From assembly GCF_964204645.1 (NCBI RefSeq), contig NC_134027.1:167501-231500 (forward strand): a stretch of DNA of 64,000 nt, in the 5' to 3' direction. Both the position numbers and the translations under genes were made by a program. Each line of letters opens with the position of its first letter. Positions within the stretch are counted from its first letter, which is position 1. Shown here one piece after another: positions 22,486 to 35,185 of the stretch. This DNA comes from Tubulanus polymorphus. Taxonomy: Eukaryota > Nemertea > Palaeonemertea > Tubulaniformes > Tubulanidae. A model generated the notes under the pieces. It had not been told where the DNA came from, ran no database searches, and worked only from the letters and a program-made list of their open reading frames with translations.

Positions 22486-22818
22486 TTGAAATTTCATCTA
22501 TACATCAAAAGGTCTAACGGCAGGGCGCATGCTAGGCGCGCGTCTCGGGTGTCCCAATTCACACGGATTATAAAAGTAAACCAAGCTGATCTTTACTCGT
22601 GTTTCTACGGAGATTTTAGGAAATCGGTGCTTTATGATGCAATAGATTCAATGAAGCTGATTGTATGCTTCCTAGCGGGAGAGGAGTCGCGTGAAGGAGA
22701 CAAAGGGCGCGCGAGCTGGGACATGGCGGTTAAAATAATCCATTCCAGAATATGTCAGAAAGGCCTGAGCGCATATGAATTGTACGATGAAAGAACCTTC
22801 TCTAGAGAGAATTATTAA
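22486..22818 (+). other. Unrecognised open frame, possibly retroelement-derived
   Basis: 110 codons open from a TTG. The words HARRASRVSQF and KGLSAYELYDER faintly recall integrase C-terminal regions of retrotransposons. The frame has no ATG start of good context and no neighbouring pol domains. Treat as a fossil or chance ORF. Confidence 0.2.
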
Positions 22819-22819
22819 T

Positions 22820-23610
22820 GAAAAAGTGATAGCAAATTAACGTTAGTTCAATAAATCGTTGTGCAAACTGGCAGTGAAGTTGATTTCGGTAATTTTGTAT
22901 TCATTCAAAATTAATGATGTTTTCATATCATTTTTGATGATGATCAAAGTTGACACGGTGTAAATTATACCCACTCGTCCGCGGGCTCTCAGTTTGCCCA
23001 AATTGCTGTCACTTTTCACGCTCAGGCATGGTCCAAAACCGTTAGTCTGGTGACAATAGCTGATTAATTAGTGACATTGTTTCTTAAAGCAGCGCGGATC
23101 ATGAATTGTTAACGGTTTTGAACGTGTCAAATTGGGTCTAATCTCTAACCACGGCGCTCATGCATTAATCATCAGCAATTGCTCTTCAAACTTCAGTCCT
23201 CAATTAAACCACCGTCATTTTTTCTTTTTCTTTCTTTCCCAAATACATTCAAAGTTCCTCGAATTAAAACATAAATCAATGCTTAAAAATATATTTTCAA
23301 AAATAAGCTTACATGAAGTTCATGGATATTTCTGAAATAACACATGTTTCTCTGAAAAGCATTAAGTTATTTCCTGAAACTCTAAATTTTTAGATAAAAA
23401 ATAATGAAAAAAGTACAGATTTATAGCTGTTATTAAATTCATCTTAACACGAAAATCCTAAAGCGATTTTACTGAAAGCCTCCAAACTAAATGATTTTAT
23501 TTTTTCAGTAATAATTATTTCATCTAATTAGGATTCGAACGTATAGGTCACGACTTGCGTTAATTAATCCATTTAATTATGAATTATTGAGGTAATTCCC
23601 GACGGGACAC
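22820..23610. other. Non-coding upstream region of the DYRK2-like gene
   Basis: AT-rich, no supported ORF or repeat. Confidence 0.4.
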
Positions 23611-23619
23611 CCCCGAGCG

Positions 23620-23690
23620 TTCTGATTGGTCGAAAGGCATCACATGGTCAGCGTGACGTCATTATCGTGACGTATTTCCCATTGGCAACG
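23620..23690 (+). promoter_or_regulatory. Putative DYRK2-like promoter elements
   Basis: GATTGG (23624, inverted CCAAT), TGACGTCA (23654-23661), TGACGTAT (23668-23675) and CCATTGG (23679-23685) cluster 190-260 bp upstream of the start codon. This looks like a TATA-less CCAAT/CRE promoter. Confidence 0.5.
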
Positions 23691-23877
23691 CGGCCATCAT
23701 TGAAAACAGAACAGTAATTCCGAGCTGGACTATCGCCGAAAATAGGGCTCTGACAAGTAGATAGGTGGCCCGATGCAGCCGAAACCCGCGCCAGTAGACA
23801 GAGTAAATACCGAGGAATAGAAAGAGCGTTTCAGCTGAGGAATAGCGGCTGAATTGAGTCAGGAATAAACAGGTGAA

Positions 23878-25629
23878 ATGTCTACTCGAGTTAAACCGAT
23901 GCCCATTCAAAGAGCGCGATCTTTAGTGGGAACAACAACAACCGGGGATAACATGTACGCGATAGAGAATCCACCATCAACTCATCTACCCCCGTTAACC
24001 AGTCAAACAGTCGGGGGTTCTACGCATCACGTCCAGTTAACGGCTCAGCCTCATCAATCCGTTAAAGTGCAACAACTTTACGAAGAGAGTAAACATCACC
24101 ATGAGAAACATCATCGCGAATCGCATAGAGCAGGTGAGAAAGAGAATCAGACAGCCGGCGACCGTTATCAGCCGCAACAGAACGCAATCGTACGCCCGGG
24201 CTCGAGTCAGGGCAGTCTGACGAAAACTACCACGACAACGACGAATTCATCGGGAAAACGCAGCAACGCGATGAGCCCGGAGATCGCCATGAAACAATAC
24301 ATGCATAAACTATCATCTTACGAGCATCACGAGATATTCAGCTACCCGCAGGTTTACTTCGTCGGCCCGAACGCCAAGAAACGTCAGGGCGTCGTCGGGG
24401 GTCCCAACAATAACGGTTACGACGACGACCAGGGTTCGTATATACACATACCGCACGATCATATCTCGTATCGTTACGAGGTCCTCAAGGTCATCGGTAA
24501 GGGCAGTTTCGGTCAGGTGGTAAAAGCGTACGATCATAAAAACCAGGTCCACGTCGCATTGAAAATGGTTCGCAACGAAAAACGTTTTCATCGTCAAGCG
24601 CAAGAGGAGATCAGAATTCTGGAACATCTGAAAAAACAGGATAAAGAAAATGCGAATAATATTATTCATATCGTGGAGCACTTTGTGTTCCGTAATCATA
24701 TCTGTATCACGTTCGAACTGCTCAGTATGAACCTTTACGAGTTAATCAAGAAAAATAAATTCCAGGGTTTCAGTTTGCAGTTGGTGCGTAAATTCGCTCA
24801 TTCGATTCTACAATGCCTCGACGCGTTGCATAAAAACCGAATCATTCATTGCGACCTTAAACCGGAGAATATCCTGTTGAAACAGCAAGGTCGCAGCGGA
24901 ATCAAGGTCATCGATTTCGGATCGAGTTGTTACGAACATCAGCGTATATATACTTATATCCAATCGAGGTTTTATCGCGCGCCGGAGGTCATACTCGGAG
25001 CGAAATACGGAATGCCGATCGATATGTGGAGTTTAGGATGTATCCTGGCTGAGTTATTAACGGGATATCCGCTGTTCCCCGGAGAGGACGAAGGCGATCA
25101 ACTCGCTTGCGTAATCGAGATGCTCGGAATGCCTCCGCAGAAACTTTTAGACCAATCGAAACGCGCGCGTAATTTCGTCAGTTCGAAGGGATTGCCGCGA
25201 TACTGTCCGGTTACGACGTTACCGGACGGGACGACCGTACTCCGCGAGGGTCGATCTCGACGCGGTAAAACCCGCGGTACCCCGGGTTCGAAGGCTCTCG
25301 TCACCGGGCTGAAGAACTGCGACGATCCTCTGTTCTTAGATTTTATGCGTCGATGTTTAGACTGGGATTACACGACGAGGATGACTCCGGGTCAAGCGCT
25401 CCGGCACGCCTGGCTCCGGCGCCGGCTACCTAAACCACCTCCCAACGAAAACGACTCTTCCGTCGTCAATCGACGCGCATCCGGTAATCGAGCAACTGTC
25501 GTCGCGGCGACCAACAAACTACCGCCGTCCGGTAGCGGTAAAGGTCAAGGACGTTTAGCGTTGGCGGATGAGGTTCCGACGTCTCTGAACACGAGAACGA
25601 CGCTTCCGAAAATCGGCTCGACGATCTGA
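23878..25629 (+). CDS. DYRK2: DYRK2-like dual-specificity kinase (class II DYRK)
   Basis: Intronless CDS of 583 residues; an in-frame TAA lies 12 bp before the ATG. Class II DYRK features are in order: N-terminal low-complexity region; DYRK homology region at about 130-200 ([20 protein letters not shown], then [12 protein letters not shown]); kinase domain about 200-514. Seen in it: GKGSFG (207-212), ATP-binding Lys229 (VALKMV), HCDLKPEN with catalytic Asp326, DFG at 346-348, activation loop YTY at 358-360 (autophosphorylated on the second Tyr in the family) and the GCDDPLF-like [11 protein letters not shown]. Identity to vertebrate DYRK2 in the catalytic domain is very high by eye. DYRKs phosphorylate Ser/Thr substrates in the cytoplasm and nucleus and scaffold an E3 ligase. 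The C-terminal tail from 515 on is not conserved. CpG-rich codons contrast with the AT-rich flanks. Confidence 0.95.
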   Translation: MSTRVKPMPIQRARSLVGTTTTGDNMYAIENPPSTHLPPLTSQTVGGSTHHVQLTAQPHQSVKVQQLYEESKHHHEKHHRESHRAGEKENQTAGDRYQPQQNAIVRPGSSQGSLTKTTTTTTNSSGKRSNAMSPEIAMKQYMHKLSSYEHHEIFSYPQVYFVGPNAKKRQGVVGGPNNNGYDDDQGSYIHIPHDHISYRYEVLKVIGKGSFGQVVKAYDHKNQVHVALKMVRNEKRFHRQAQEEIRILEHLKKQDKENANNIIHIVEHFVFRNHICITFELLSMNLYELIKKNKFQGFSLQLVRKFAHSILQCLDALHKNRIIHCDLKPENILLKQQGRSGIKVIDFGSSCYEHQRIYTYIQSRFYRAPEVILGAKYGMPIDMWSLGCILAELLTGYPLFPGEDEGDQLACVIEMLGMPPQKLLDQSKRARNFVSSKGLPRYCPVTTLPDGTTVLREGRSRRGKTRGTPGSKALVTGLKNCDDPLFLDFMRRCLDWDYTTRMTPGQALRHAWLRRRLPKPPPNENDSSVVNRRASGNRATVVAATNKLPPSGSGKGQGRLALADEVPTSLNTRTTLPKIGSTI

Positions 25630-28070
25630 CATCAGTTCGCTCGACTCAACCTAGGTGGCGTTTTAACCAAATAGACAATAATTCAATCATGACATTAATT
25701 AATTAAACACCGACACCGCAATTAATTAATTAAATATTTATTTATTTATTTGAAAACGAGAAAACGTGAAAAAAAAGATGATTGTGTGAGAAAAGCAACT
25801 GATTTTGCGTTTGGGTTTTTAGTTTCATATCAAACCAGAGAACAACAACAGACATCATCAGAGACAGACGCAGACGCGGGTGAAGCAGATATTTGTGTAA
25901 AATATTGATTTATTCGAAAAACGGGGAAAAAAACGAAAATTATCAACGTTTAGAAATATCAACCGTCCATCAGTATCTGGAGACTCCGAACGAACCCGTA
26001 CCTCGTCGATTAATCAAAAAATCATAATAAATCAGTTTTTTTATTAATTATAATCATAGTCTATGATTATGATGCGTGGAATTATTAATCGTTTGCGTTT
26101 TTGTTGCCGTGTGCGTTGTGTGTGCCCCGCGACGAGAGAGCGTGTGCCGTGAAAATAGACTGTGATTCAAAAAATATAAACGAGTTCAGCGGCGTTTAAT
26201 TCCGTCTCCTCGCGAGAAGAGAGGAATGAATAGTTTAAATTCACGCTCAGAATTCAATAATTCATTCATTTGTTTGCGGAGAAATTTAATGAATTATGGA
26301 TTTATAGGCCGTTCTACGACTGTGTCGTGTATGTGACATCTGTTTCATTGAGGAACGGTGAACATTCCAATTATATTCGGCATTAGTTGCTGAATATAAG
26401 AATCAATCTCATAAACCCCTCGGAGAGATTCTTGAATTGTTTTATTTTGCTGGAACTGGTTCCACAGTTCTCTTTAAAAAACTTCATTTGAAGTTCTGCA
26501 CTTTTTTGAGTCCCTATTTATGTATTTCCAATTCAATTTGCTAAATGTTAGTCGTCAATGTAATAATTATCCCAACGTCTAAAAACTGATTTTGGTGGCT
26601 CAAAACATACGAGTGAAATTTGAAGAGAATTGCGGAACTGACTTCTGGATACCGTGTTATTTGTTAATGTAATTATTCATTGTTAAATCATGTTATTGTT
26701 AAACGCATATTTTGTGTAGAGGGGTATTTTTATCATAGGGATAATTGATTACCAGCATAATTTAGTTTTTGGGACACGCGCCCAGCCCTGACCCAGTTTA
26801 GGGCACGCCTAGTCCGGAGCTGCGAATCGGGTTCAGAATCTGTGGAAGTGGAACTAGATCAAGAATCTGTAGAACTAGGTTTCAATTGTGGAACTGTGTC
26901 CCGAATATTCAGTTTTTCTTAAAGAAAAGAAATAATGTTTTTAATGAGCGTGACACACACACACACAGCTATAAGCTGCTTACAGCTATAAGCTGCTCGT
27001 GTCTCCTGTTATTATCACTGATTCCGAACTTATTCTATATAATAGTATTACAACAACCGCTAGCATACCGCACTGTGTTACCATGACAACATCTCCCCTC
27101 CCGGTATATCTGGTCTGTTGTCCCCGGTGCTGTGGACCGACCGGCGGCATGCAGACAGACGGATGATCAGTTTATCTGTGATGATTGTTCATTAGTTCTA
27201 TATCATTTTCCTCATTGAGAGAGACAGAGGGAGTAGTGTAATTATCTGATCAGTTTGACAACCTGGTTCCACAGTTCGAGACTAGAGCTTACTGAGTAAG
27301 ACTGTACTCATTTTTACTGTGGAACTGGATTCAGTTGTTCAAATGTTCAAAAGATTTTGAAATAATTTCAAAACTAAAATTTTTTAGAAATTGATTGTAC
27401 CTGGTAAATGTACCGATGTAACAGACCTCCCCCCTGGTCGCCCTCCTCTGTCCCCTCACCCACCAATCTGTATCTAAACAGACTGTATCAGGTCAGTGAT
27501 CAATGATGACTTGTAACTGAGAGACTTGTGCGCGATTAGTTTTAAATTGAGGAGCTGTTTATAATCATTGATTGTTATTGGCTGCGGTTTATGTTCCAAT
27601 TCTGAACACCTGTTTAACCATTAGAGTCACATTCCATGAAATAAATTCATGTGTATTTTTTAACTGTATTGTTTAATAATATCTCGAGAGTATCTCCACT
27701 GTCGGCGGTGTGGTTTTAAAATGGCTGCCGTTTTGTCATGCGTTCAATGTTTTAATAGATCTATTTTTAAACTCGTCTGTTTCCTAGGTTTGAACCTGGT
27801 TTTTTATTGCTACGGTCGACATGCTACCTATCGAAGCTTAACCATAGATTTTAGTTGAAATTTATCTTTGATGCAGTAAACTCTGTCTTGTTCGGTAGCA
27901 ATTCAATATTTCACCGAGTTTGGATTCAGAGTTCAGTTTCACTAAAAAAAGGATTAATTCGATTTAAAATTAATGACAAAACGACGAAAAGTTATTTTTT
28001 TTTTTGTAAAACTCGATCTTGGAAAATTAAATGTTTATTCAAATAGGTTTTAGCAGAATTCATCTTAATT
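25630..28070. other. DYRK2-like 3' region and intergenic DNA
   Basis: AT-rich, no ORF worth calling. A 21-bp near-perfect palindrome around ATAATCATAG/CTATGATTAT lies at 26050-26070, a CA run at 26950-26965 and several AATAAA signals (for example about 27640). The 3' UTR end cannot be fixed. Confidence 0.4.
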
Positions 28071-28075
28071 AAATG

Positions 28076-28160
28076 ACCAGTTTGGCAGAGTTGACCGGTA
28101 GCGACCTGTTTGGCAGAGTTGACCAGTATCGACCAGTTTGGCAGAGTTGACCAGTATCGA
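28076..28160. repeat. 28-bp tandem repeat, three copies
   Basis: Three units with GACCAGTTTGGCAGAGTT. Confidence 0.85.
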
Positions 28161-28784
28161 TTATTAGAAAACAGTTGACTGTATTGGTTATTTTTTAGTA
28201 ATAAGTCAACGATCATGTTTTAAATCAGGTTTATTTTACCCGGGCTCCAGAAGAACATGTTTTCATACTGCTTGCTCCAGTGACAATCAGTTAGTCATCA
28301 ATTAGAGAATTTGAAACTGTGAATTTAGAGTATTTTTTGGTTTTAAGAATTAAGGTTTTATGTTTGCTTCGATTCACCATATTTTAATGCATGTTCTTTA
28401 TTTTTGCCGTGGTTTAAAAAACTTTGATTATTTCGAAATCAATCTTGTATTGTTTTTTTTTTAAATCGATTGATTTTTAACGACTGGTCGTTCTGCGATA
28501 CGCGATCTATAATGATTAGTCACTCTCTTAAAAAATAGCACAAATTATATCTCGGTGTCTGAGATAGAAAGAACCCTCCACCGATACTGTAGACCTCTGT
28601 AAAATTGCGGACAAATTGACATTTGCTAAAACCAACAAGTTTTAAATTGAGAAGATTCGCAATATCTGTGTAAGATGAATATACAGAGAAAATACCTCAT
28701 TAATTCAACCAAATATGAAATGTTATTGGCGAGTAAAAGAGAATATATTTTAGAACAAATTTTCAGTTAAATATGAATATCTTG

Positions 28785-28895
28785 TGAACTGTTCGCCTGA
28801 TGATGTCTTATAGTGTTTTAGCCGAAATGTTGCTCATCTTCTATTCAGCTTTACATTTTTGGCTGAATTATTGTGGGGATTTCTCTTGTGAATTT
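28785..28895 (+). repeat. Diverged relative of the hammerhead foldback family
   Basis: CCTGATGATGTC at 28796, GCCGAAATGTTGC about 25 bp later and ATTATTGTGGGGATTTCTC at about 28866-28884 follow the order of the arm of the element at 6.55-6.98 kb. The core CTGATGA is closer to hammerhead consensus than copy 1, but stem II is broken. Confidence 0.5.
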
Positions 28896-28899
28896 AGCA

Positions 28900-29660
28900 A
28901 GTTTTATTTGGCAAAAAAAACACCTAAAAACTTGTGAATCATGTTTAGTTCAGAGAATATCTCAATTCTGATCGGTTGAAGAAGTTTCTGGTGTTTTCTG
29001 TGTCGTTGCTTTATGTCTAATATTTGTGTGCTAATATCTCATGTGTGCCTATAAATAATAATTATTATAATAAATAATTATATTAATATTTATTCAAAGT
29101 ACAAAAATAGACACCAACAACAGCAGCAGCAGTGTAACAGTGTATATTGTATTATTTAATTATATGTAATTTCTGTGATTATAAGAAAAAGTACAAAGTT
29201 ATTTTTTTCTTATTTTAAATATTTTACTCTTTTTGTGAGTAAATATATTCGGTAACTCAGAAATATAAATATATATATTACAGTTTGTATGTGATTATGA
29301 AATGATGACATATCTGCTATTTGAAGTTGTCCGATCTGTGTCAGTCAGTTGAGTGGTGACAATGTTACTATAAATACAACCCCATAGTTTACTGTAAACT
29401 GGCTTCCAGTTTCACTGTATCAGCGACAACATGAGAGTGTAGATCTACCGACTCTACAACCTGTTACTTACACCCCCTCAGACAATCACCATTTTAAGGC
29501 TAAGATAAAATGATACCTTGTTTCTCATGATCCGCAGTTCATTTCTATAACTGCCAGCTCTCTGCGGTCAGCTCGATCCTGATTTTAAGAAGGGTAGATA
29601 GGCGGCCGGGTCAACTTTTTAAGCTCAGCAGAAATAAGAAGCATGGTATCAATTGTTTAG
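28900..29660. other. Non-coding stretch
   Basis: Strongly AT-rich (29040-29280) with a short CAG run at 29122. No gene seen. Confidence 0.5.
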
Positions 29661-29664
29661 CCTA

Positions 29665-29751
29665 ATGTGAAGTGTGGACGATCCTGGTGTTTGTAGTTCA
29701 ATAATGATTATCTCGGGTGAAGCACTGAACACATGTAAAGTGTGGACGATC
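29665..29751 (-). repeat. Inverted dispersed copy of the 109-bp repeat
   Basis: The reverse complement matches the units at 49921-50143 (GTCCACACTT, ACATGTGTTCAGTGCTTCAC, GAACTACAAACACCA). Confidence 0.75.
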
Positions 29752-30162
29752 AAAAATTAGGAGAATGTCTTATCGGGTGCAGGGTCCAGGCCGTAGATTG
29801 TAGATCTGCATAAATGATAAATAAAAACTTGTTGTATATTTTTTAGTGTAAATAACAAATAATCGTGAGATTTTGACTGAAGACTATTGTAAATGTTATA
29901 GTTCATCATCAATCAGATCAGTGGTTTTGGCTTTTTGAAATATTTGACGAAATTCTTTGAATTTAAAACCATGAAACCAACTTTTGACATCCTCTCAATT
30001 ATCTACCGAAGTGCTGGCCTACTTAAAAACAAAAAATTAAATACAAAATTGTTTTGTACGTATGAATTTTATAAATTATGTCACAGCCAATTAAAAATGG
30101 TAGTTTCTACAGTATTTCACGTGTTTTTCGTAATTTATCGTTTTGTTGGAGTTTGAACGTTG

Positions 30163-30448
30163 AACCCCCGGGATCAGTGAAGGATGTCAGTGGTTCAGGT
30201 TCCCTCTCGTCTCTCATCAAACCCCCGGGATCAGTGAAGGACGTCAGTGGTTGAGGTTCCCTCTCGTCTCTCATCAAACCCCCGGGATCAGTGAAGGACG
30301 TCAGTGGTTGAGGTTCCCTCTCGTCTCTCATCAAACCCCCGGGATCAGTGAAGGACGTCAGTGGTTGAGGTTCCCTCTCGTCTCTCATCAAACCCCCGGG
30401 ATCAGTGAAGGATGTCAGTGGTTGAGGTTCCCTCTCGTCTCTCATCAA
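30163..30448. repeat. 57-bp minisatellite, five copies
   Basis: Five nearly identical 57-bp units starting AACCCCCGGGATCAGTGAAG. The unit is a multiple of three, which explains the 19-residue repeats in minus-strand frames. Confidence 0.96.
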
Positions 30449-30459
30449 TCCAGAATTCA

Positions 30460-31050
30460 CCGGATCAAATCTTAGTTTCTTGGTCGACGGTTCACCAGTC
30501 TCGGCGCTATCACTTCCTAAATATGAAGATAAAACCGAGGAATTGCTTATACGTCTGAGGCGAAGCTTCGAAAAAACGATTAACTTTAGTGAGATTCGAA
30601 ATAAAGAGTTGAACCTGTTTTTGTAAAACTGATCCCTGAATGGTGGTGTTTCGATTTCATCTTATCGAATGTTAACATTGAGACCCGTCACTGAGGGAGG
30701 GGTGCTATGTGACCAGGGAGGCTGCAGAACCTCGGCTCTCCTTCACTGACGGTGAATGTCATATACGGATTATCAGCAGGTTGCGCGGAGAAACGATTGA
30801 TATATTTCATTGATGAATAAAGCTGGATTAATTCGACTCAAATATCGAGAATAGAAATTGATTATTTCCTACAATTGATTAAAACCTTTTAATCTCTTCT
30901 GCTTCTGACGAGAAAATTACTGAAAGAATATTTCAGATTTTAATCGAATTCTACCGATAGATGGTCGAACGAGGAAATTGGCAAATTCGTCCATCATAAT
31001 AGAAAAGTGAACGGTCGTAGACAGGGCGATAATGAGGACAAGCATCTTCA
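30460..31050. other. Non-coding stretch
   Basis: No supported ORF or repeat. Confidence 0.45.
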
Positions 31051-31056
31051 ACCCAC

Positions 31057-31212
31057 ACAATTCGGAACTGGATCAAGTCAAATTGAACCCGGACAATCTG
31101 TCGAACTAGATCCAGAGTCAAACTGTACCCGAGTGGAACTGGACCCCAGAGTCACAATAAACCCATACAACTGTGAAACTGGGTCCATAGTCAAATTGAA
31201 CCCTCTGTGAAA
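31057..31212. repeat. Degenerate GGAACTGGATCCAGA-type array
   Basis: Seven or so diverged words such as GAACTGGATCAAG, GAACTGGACCCCAGAG and GAAACTGGGTCCATAG, related to the array at 61.3-61.6 kb. Confidence 0.65.
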
Positions 31213-32117
31213 CCTAAATAAGTAATTCAAATGGAGTTAAATATTTCTTTGTGTTCACATCTGATCCCTGGATGAAATAAAGGTCGCAGATTGTTTGTCG
31301 CCTCTATATGCCGTGTACAGTACTATATGGTTGTGTTCCACGGAGAGTAGAGAGCGAACTCTTACAAACATCTGTTCACAAACCTACATCCTAATCACAT
31401 GTAACACCGTGTCAAACTGTAAGGTCCGCTCCCAGCCGCCGGCATCGCCTTCTATATCGACATTTACAGATATTGAATTCCGACATTAAACTCTATTTTT
31501 GATTAATCATTTTCAATCAACGGTTAATTCCTTGGAATTATATCGAAGGAATCCCTCTGGAACCTTCACCTTTGAAACATACCTTAAACTATTGCAGGGA
31601 CCAGTTTAAACTCTCAGTAAACTTTAAACTCTCTTAAAATCGGTTTGACTTCTGTAATTCAGTTTACCATTGTAACGAATTAACAGTTTATCCTTTTTGT
31701 GGTGAAATTTTGACGGCAGTTTTTGAAAGAGTGCCGATAAAATGTCTGGATGTTTGCATAGATTCGTCCTCTTCAATTAAGACTCAATCTCCGTGTTGAG
31801 GATCAGAAATTGTAACAAATTATTAAGATTCCAATGATAGAAATAAACCGAATAAAGCAAAATGTTTTATAAGTAGAGATTAATTAACGGCCGGTAATGG
31901 TTGGATGGTGTTACACTACGAAACGCCGGAAAGTAGCCTAGAGGAATTAGCTACCAAGTCACTGTGTTCCTAAGATCGATCAATCAATGATTTCATATTG
32001 ATTTTATTGATTATCGTTGTTGTCGCAAGCTGCCGTGTGTGGAAGCTGGCCGATTTATTACTGCGCAAGTGGTTATATGTGCAGTGGTTTTATACGGACT
32101 CTCGGTACCCCGCATGT

Positions 32118-32345
32118 TTCTGGGTGTCCCACCTGTTTTTGTGTCCCTGGATCCTGGGTGTCCCACCTGCTTCTGGTGTCCCTCCTGTTTCTGGATGGAT
32201 GTCCTGGGCTTTGGGTGTGCCGCCCTTAGGTTTTCTAAGCCCGGTTTCCATCCGTGAACCACCACGAGCAACCTGGTTGAGCAATCACTGGTTGAGCAAT
32301 CACTGGTTGAGCAATCACTGCCGGGTTGAGCAATCATCTCAACTC
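32118..32345. repeat. GTGTCCCACCTG-type and GGTTGAGCAATCACT-type tandem repeats
   Basis: Degenerate GGGTGTCCCACCTG units (32125-32205), then four 16-bp GTTGAGCAATCACTG units (32275-32335). Overlapping ORFs on both strands are artefacts. Confidence 0.8.
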
Positions 32346-32532
32346 GACAATGGACAACAGTACGGTTACAATTAGAAGTCTAAACGATTATTGCAGTAAA
32401 TATTGTAATGGCCAATTTGGAATTGTGCGCCGAGACGTGTAACGCGTTCAGTACCTTGTTCATTAATATTTGAATAAACAATAGAGCTTGGTTTTCATTG
32501 TTCGATGAGAGTCAATATCATTACCGCAGCAG

Positions 32533-32720
32533 CAGTTAGACCCGGTCCACTGTCAGACAGGCCGTGCCGTCAGACCCGCGCCAGCAGTCAGACCCGCGCC
32601 AGCAGTCACTGTCAGACCCCGTACCAGCAGTCAGACCCGCGCCAGCAGTCACTGTCAGACCCCGTACCAGCAGTCAGACCCGCGCCAGCAGTCACTGTCA
32701 GACCCCGTACCAGCACTCAG
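32533..32720. repeat. CAGACCCGCGCCAGCAGTCA minisatellite
   Basis: A composite unit of about 45 bp (CAGACCCGCGCCAGCAGTCA plus CTGTCAGACCCCGTACCAG) repeated about four times. Confidence 0.9.
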
Positions 32721-32739
32721 TCAGATGATGACACTCAGT

Positions 32740-33720
32740 AAAGGACATCAATTCATTCATTATCACCAGAATCTGAATTGAACGGATCGATATATAGAAA
32801 TTGAGAAGGCTATTTGAATAATTCATAGCTATACTGACGCTCAGGTTCAGAATGAGGTATTTATATATCAATGATAGAAGCATCCCCCAGCCTCACGCAT
32901 AGCTACAGTGAAGCCGAAATATTGATTCTCCGCGCGCCGTATTTTTTTTCATCCACATTTTCTCTAGCTGCGCATCTTCTCGCTGATTATCGACGAATTT
33001 TCCTGTTGCATTTCGTGCTCCAGGCAACAACTGATCTCCCGCAGTGTCATCAACAGTTCATCCGTTCTGCCAGATCGAAGTTAAAACCGTTAGAAATAAT
33101 AACGGTTATTTGAATTTCAAATGAGTACAGCATTCGAATTCATTCTCAACGATTTCATGAAATAGATGATTTTTTTATTTTTTTATTTTGTCTAGAAGTT
33201 CCAGGCCACATTGACGTCACAGCTCTTGCAAGAAGCGGCTAAAATTTACATGACGGTCATTTCTTGACGGCCGACGCATTGGGACCTTGGGCGTTTTATA
33301 GTCAATCTGTTGCTCAATGATTGGGCTACAGTGCGGTACGTGTTTAAACCATGCAGGATCCGAACCGGTTCCAATTATTTGTCGGTTAAATTTGAATTAG
33401 TTAATTTTTCTCGTCTTCTAGTAAACGGTTTAACCTTTTAGTCAAACTTTGATTTGGAACCGGATCCTTTTGGTTTGATAACACGAAGCTAGCGAGTGAG
33501 ATGTTGAATCGTTGAGATGACTGCAGTAATCTCTACCAGACAAGTATCTCACGTCTCAAAGAAATCAATTTGTTACGCCGAGTCAGTATCGCATTTTCAG
33601 GATGGCTCCGGGTAGATTATGCGCTGTGTCAGTATCCTTCAGATTTCATCTCGACCACTTCACACAAGAATATCGATGGAATTTTCAAGCTATTGATTCC
33701 TATTTAAGATGTATCTTAGT
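32740..33720. other. Non-coding stretch
   Basis: No supported gene. ORFs below 81 codons have no recognisable domain. Confidence 0.45.
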
Positions 33721-33724
33721 TTTC

Positions 33725-33836
33725 AAGGATCCTTTTCCACTTGGGAGTTAGAATTGACTCAGAACTCGGGATCCAGTTGGCACAGTTGTGAGTTAGAGTG
33801 AACTCAGGATCCAGTTGGCATAGCTGTGAGTTAACT
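33725..33836. repeat. Partial or rearranged palindromic element
   Basis: GGATCC-TTTTCCAC, then GGGAGTTAGAATTGACTCAG, then two GGATCCAGTTGGCACAGTTG / CTGTGAGTTA blocks. These are end sequences of the element at 63586-63697. Confidence 0.55.
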
Positions 33837-34170
33837 ACATGTATTGAGTTTCAGACATTAGTTAGGATTAGACATTATTGATTAGGATTATAGTTAATTT
33901 TTCAGTGAGTTATTTGTTGGACCAGAAATTTGGAATTGGGTCTGGATTTATGACGACCTTAGAATGATAATTTGTGAAATTATGGTTAATAAAGTTTTAT
34001 GGTCCCGCTGCAGGTTCGAATATTCCCTTTAAAGATTTATAAAGAACAGATTGGAATCTATTGAAGCTATGAATTCATAAACGGGTTATTAAAAAGAAGC
34101 AAAGCACCGTGAAATTAGCTTCATTTGATTAAACTAGTTTAGTATATCTGAGATTCGTAGAGATCAAAGA

Positions 34171-34243
34171 GCTGTGGTCTTGTGGTTAGCACATTGAACG
34201 GTACCCTACAGGTCCCAGGTTCGAGTCTACTGTCGGCACGAGG
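34171..34243 (+). mobile_element. tRNA-derived SINE head copy D
   Basis: A-box-like TGGTCTTGTGGTTAGCAC (34184-34201) and B-box-like GGTTCGAGTCT (34218-34228). The outer stems do not pair as in a working tRNA. Confidence 0.6.
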
Positions 34244-34475
34244 AGTACATTTTATTTCGTTATTTGGAATATTTCAATTTTTTGTTTAAACTTTGCCTCG
34301 AATTTTACCATTTTGTAATAAAGAACTTTTTGAAAAGCTTGGGTTCGATGACAATGAATGTAATGGTGGTGTAATTATAGGATTATTCTACTGTTTCAAT
34401 ATTTGATAACAATGTTCAAACACCTTCAGAAATGCATGAATTACTAATTACGCTTCGTTAATCGTTTATGTGTTC

Positions 34476-35185
34476 ACCAACACCAACAGCAGCAGTAACA
34501 GCACCAGCAGCAGCAGCAGCACCAACAGCAGCAGTAACAGCAGTATGACCAGCACCAGCAGCAGCAGTTACAGCAGTACCAGCAGTAGGACCAGCAGCAC
34601 CAGCAGCAGTAACAGCAGTATGACCAGCACCAGCAGCAGCAGTTACAGCAGTAGGACCAGCACCAGCAGCAGCAGTTACAGCAGTAGGACCAGCACCAGC
34701 AGCAGCAGTTACAGCAGTAGGACCAGCACCAGCAGCAGCAGTTACAGCAGTACCAGCAGTAGGACCAGCACCAACAGCAGCAGTAACAGCAGTATGACCA
34801 GCACCAGCAGCAGCAGTTACAGCAGTAGGACCAGCACCAACAGCAGCAGTAACAGCAGTATGACCAGCACCAGCAGCAGCAGTTACAGCAGTACCAGCAG
34901 TAGGACCAGCACCAACAGCAGCAGTAACAGCAGTATGACCAGCACCAGCAGCAGCAGTTACAGCAGTAGGACCAGCACCAACAGCAGCAGTAACAGCAGT
35001 AAGACCAGCACCAGCAGCAGCAGCAGCACCAGCAGCAGCAGTACCAGCAGTAGGACCAGCACCAGCAGCAGCAGTACCAGCAGTAGGACCAGCACCAGCA
35101 GCAGCAGCAGCACCAGCAGCAGCAGCAGCACCAGCAGCAGCAGTACCAGCAGTAGGACCAGCACCAACAGCAACAGTTACATAGC
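34476..35185. repeat. AGC/AGT-rich composite minisatellite
   Basis: About 710 bp of ACCAGCAGCAGCAGTTACAG and GTAGGACCAGCACC units in higher-order blocks of roughly 30-60 bp. It opens a 250-codon Ser/Thr/Asn frame on plus (34470-35222) from an ATG-like start and a Leu/Val frame on minus. No conserved domain or splice context, so no gene is called, although translation cannot be excluded. Confidence 0.92.

Noticed and set aside
24313-24699. 128-codon minus-strand ORF
   Set aside because: Antisense shadow of the DYRK2-like coding sequence.
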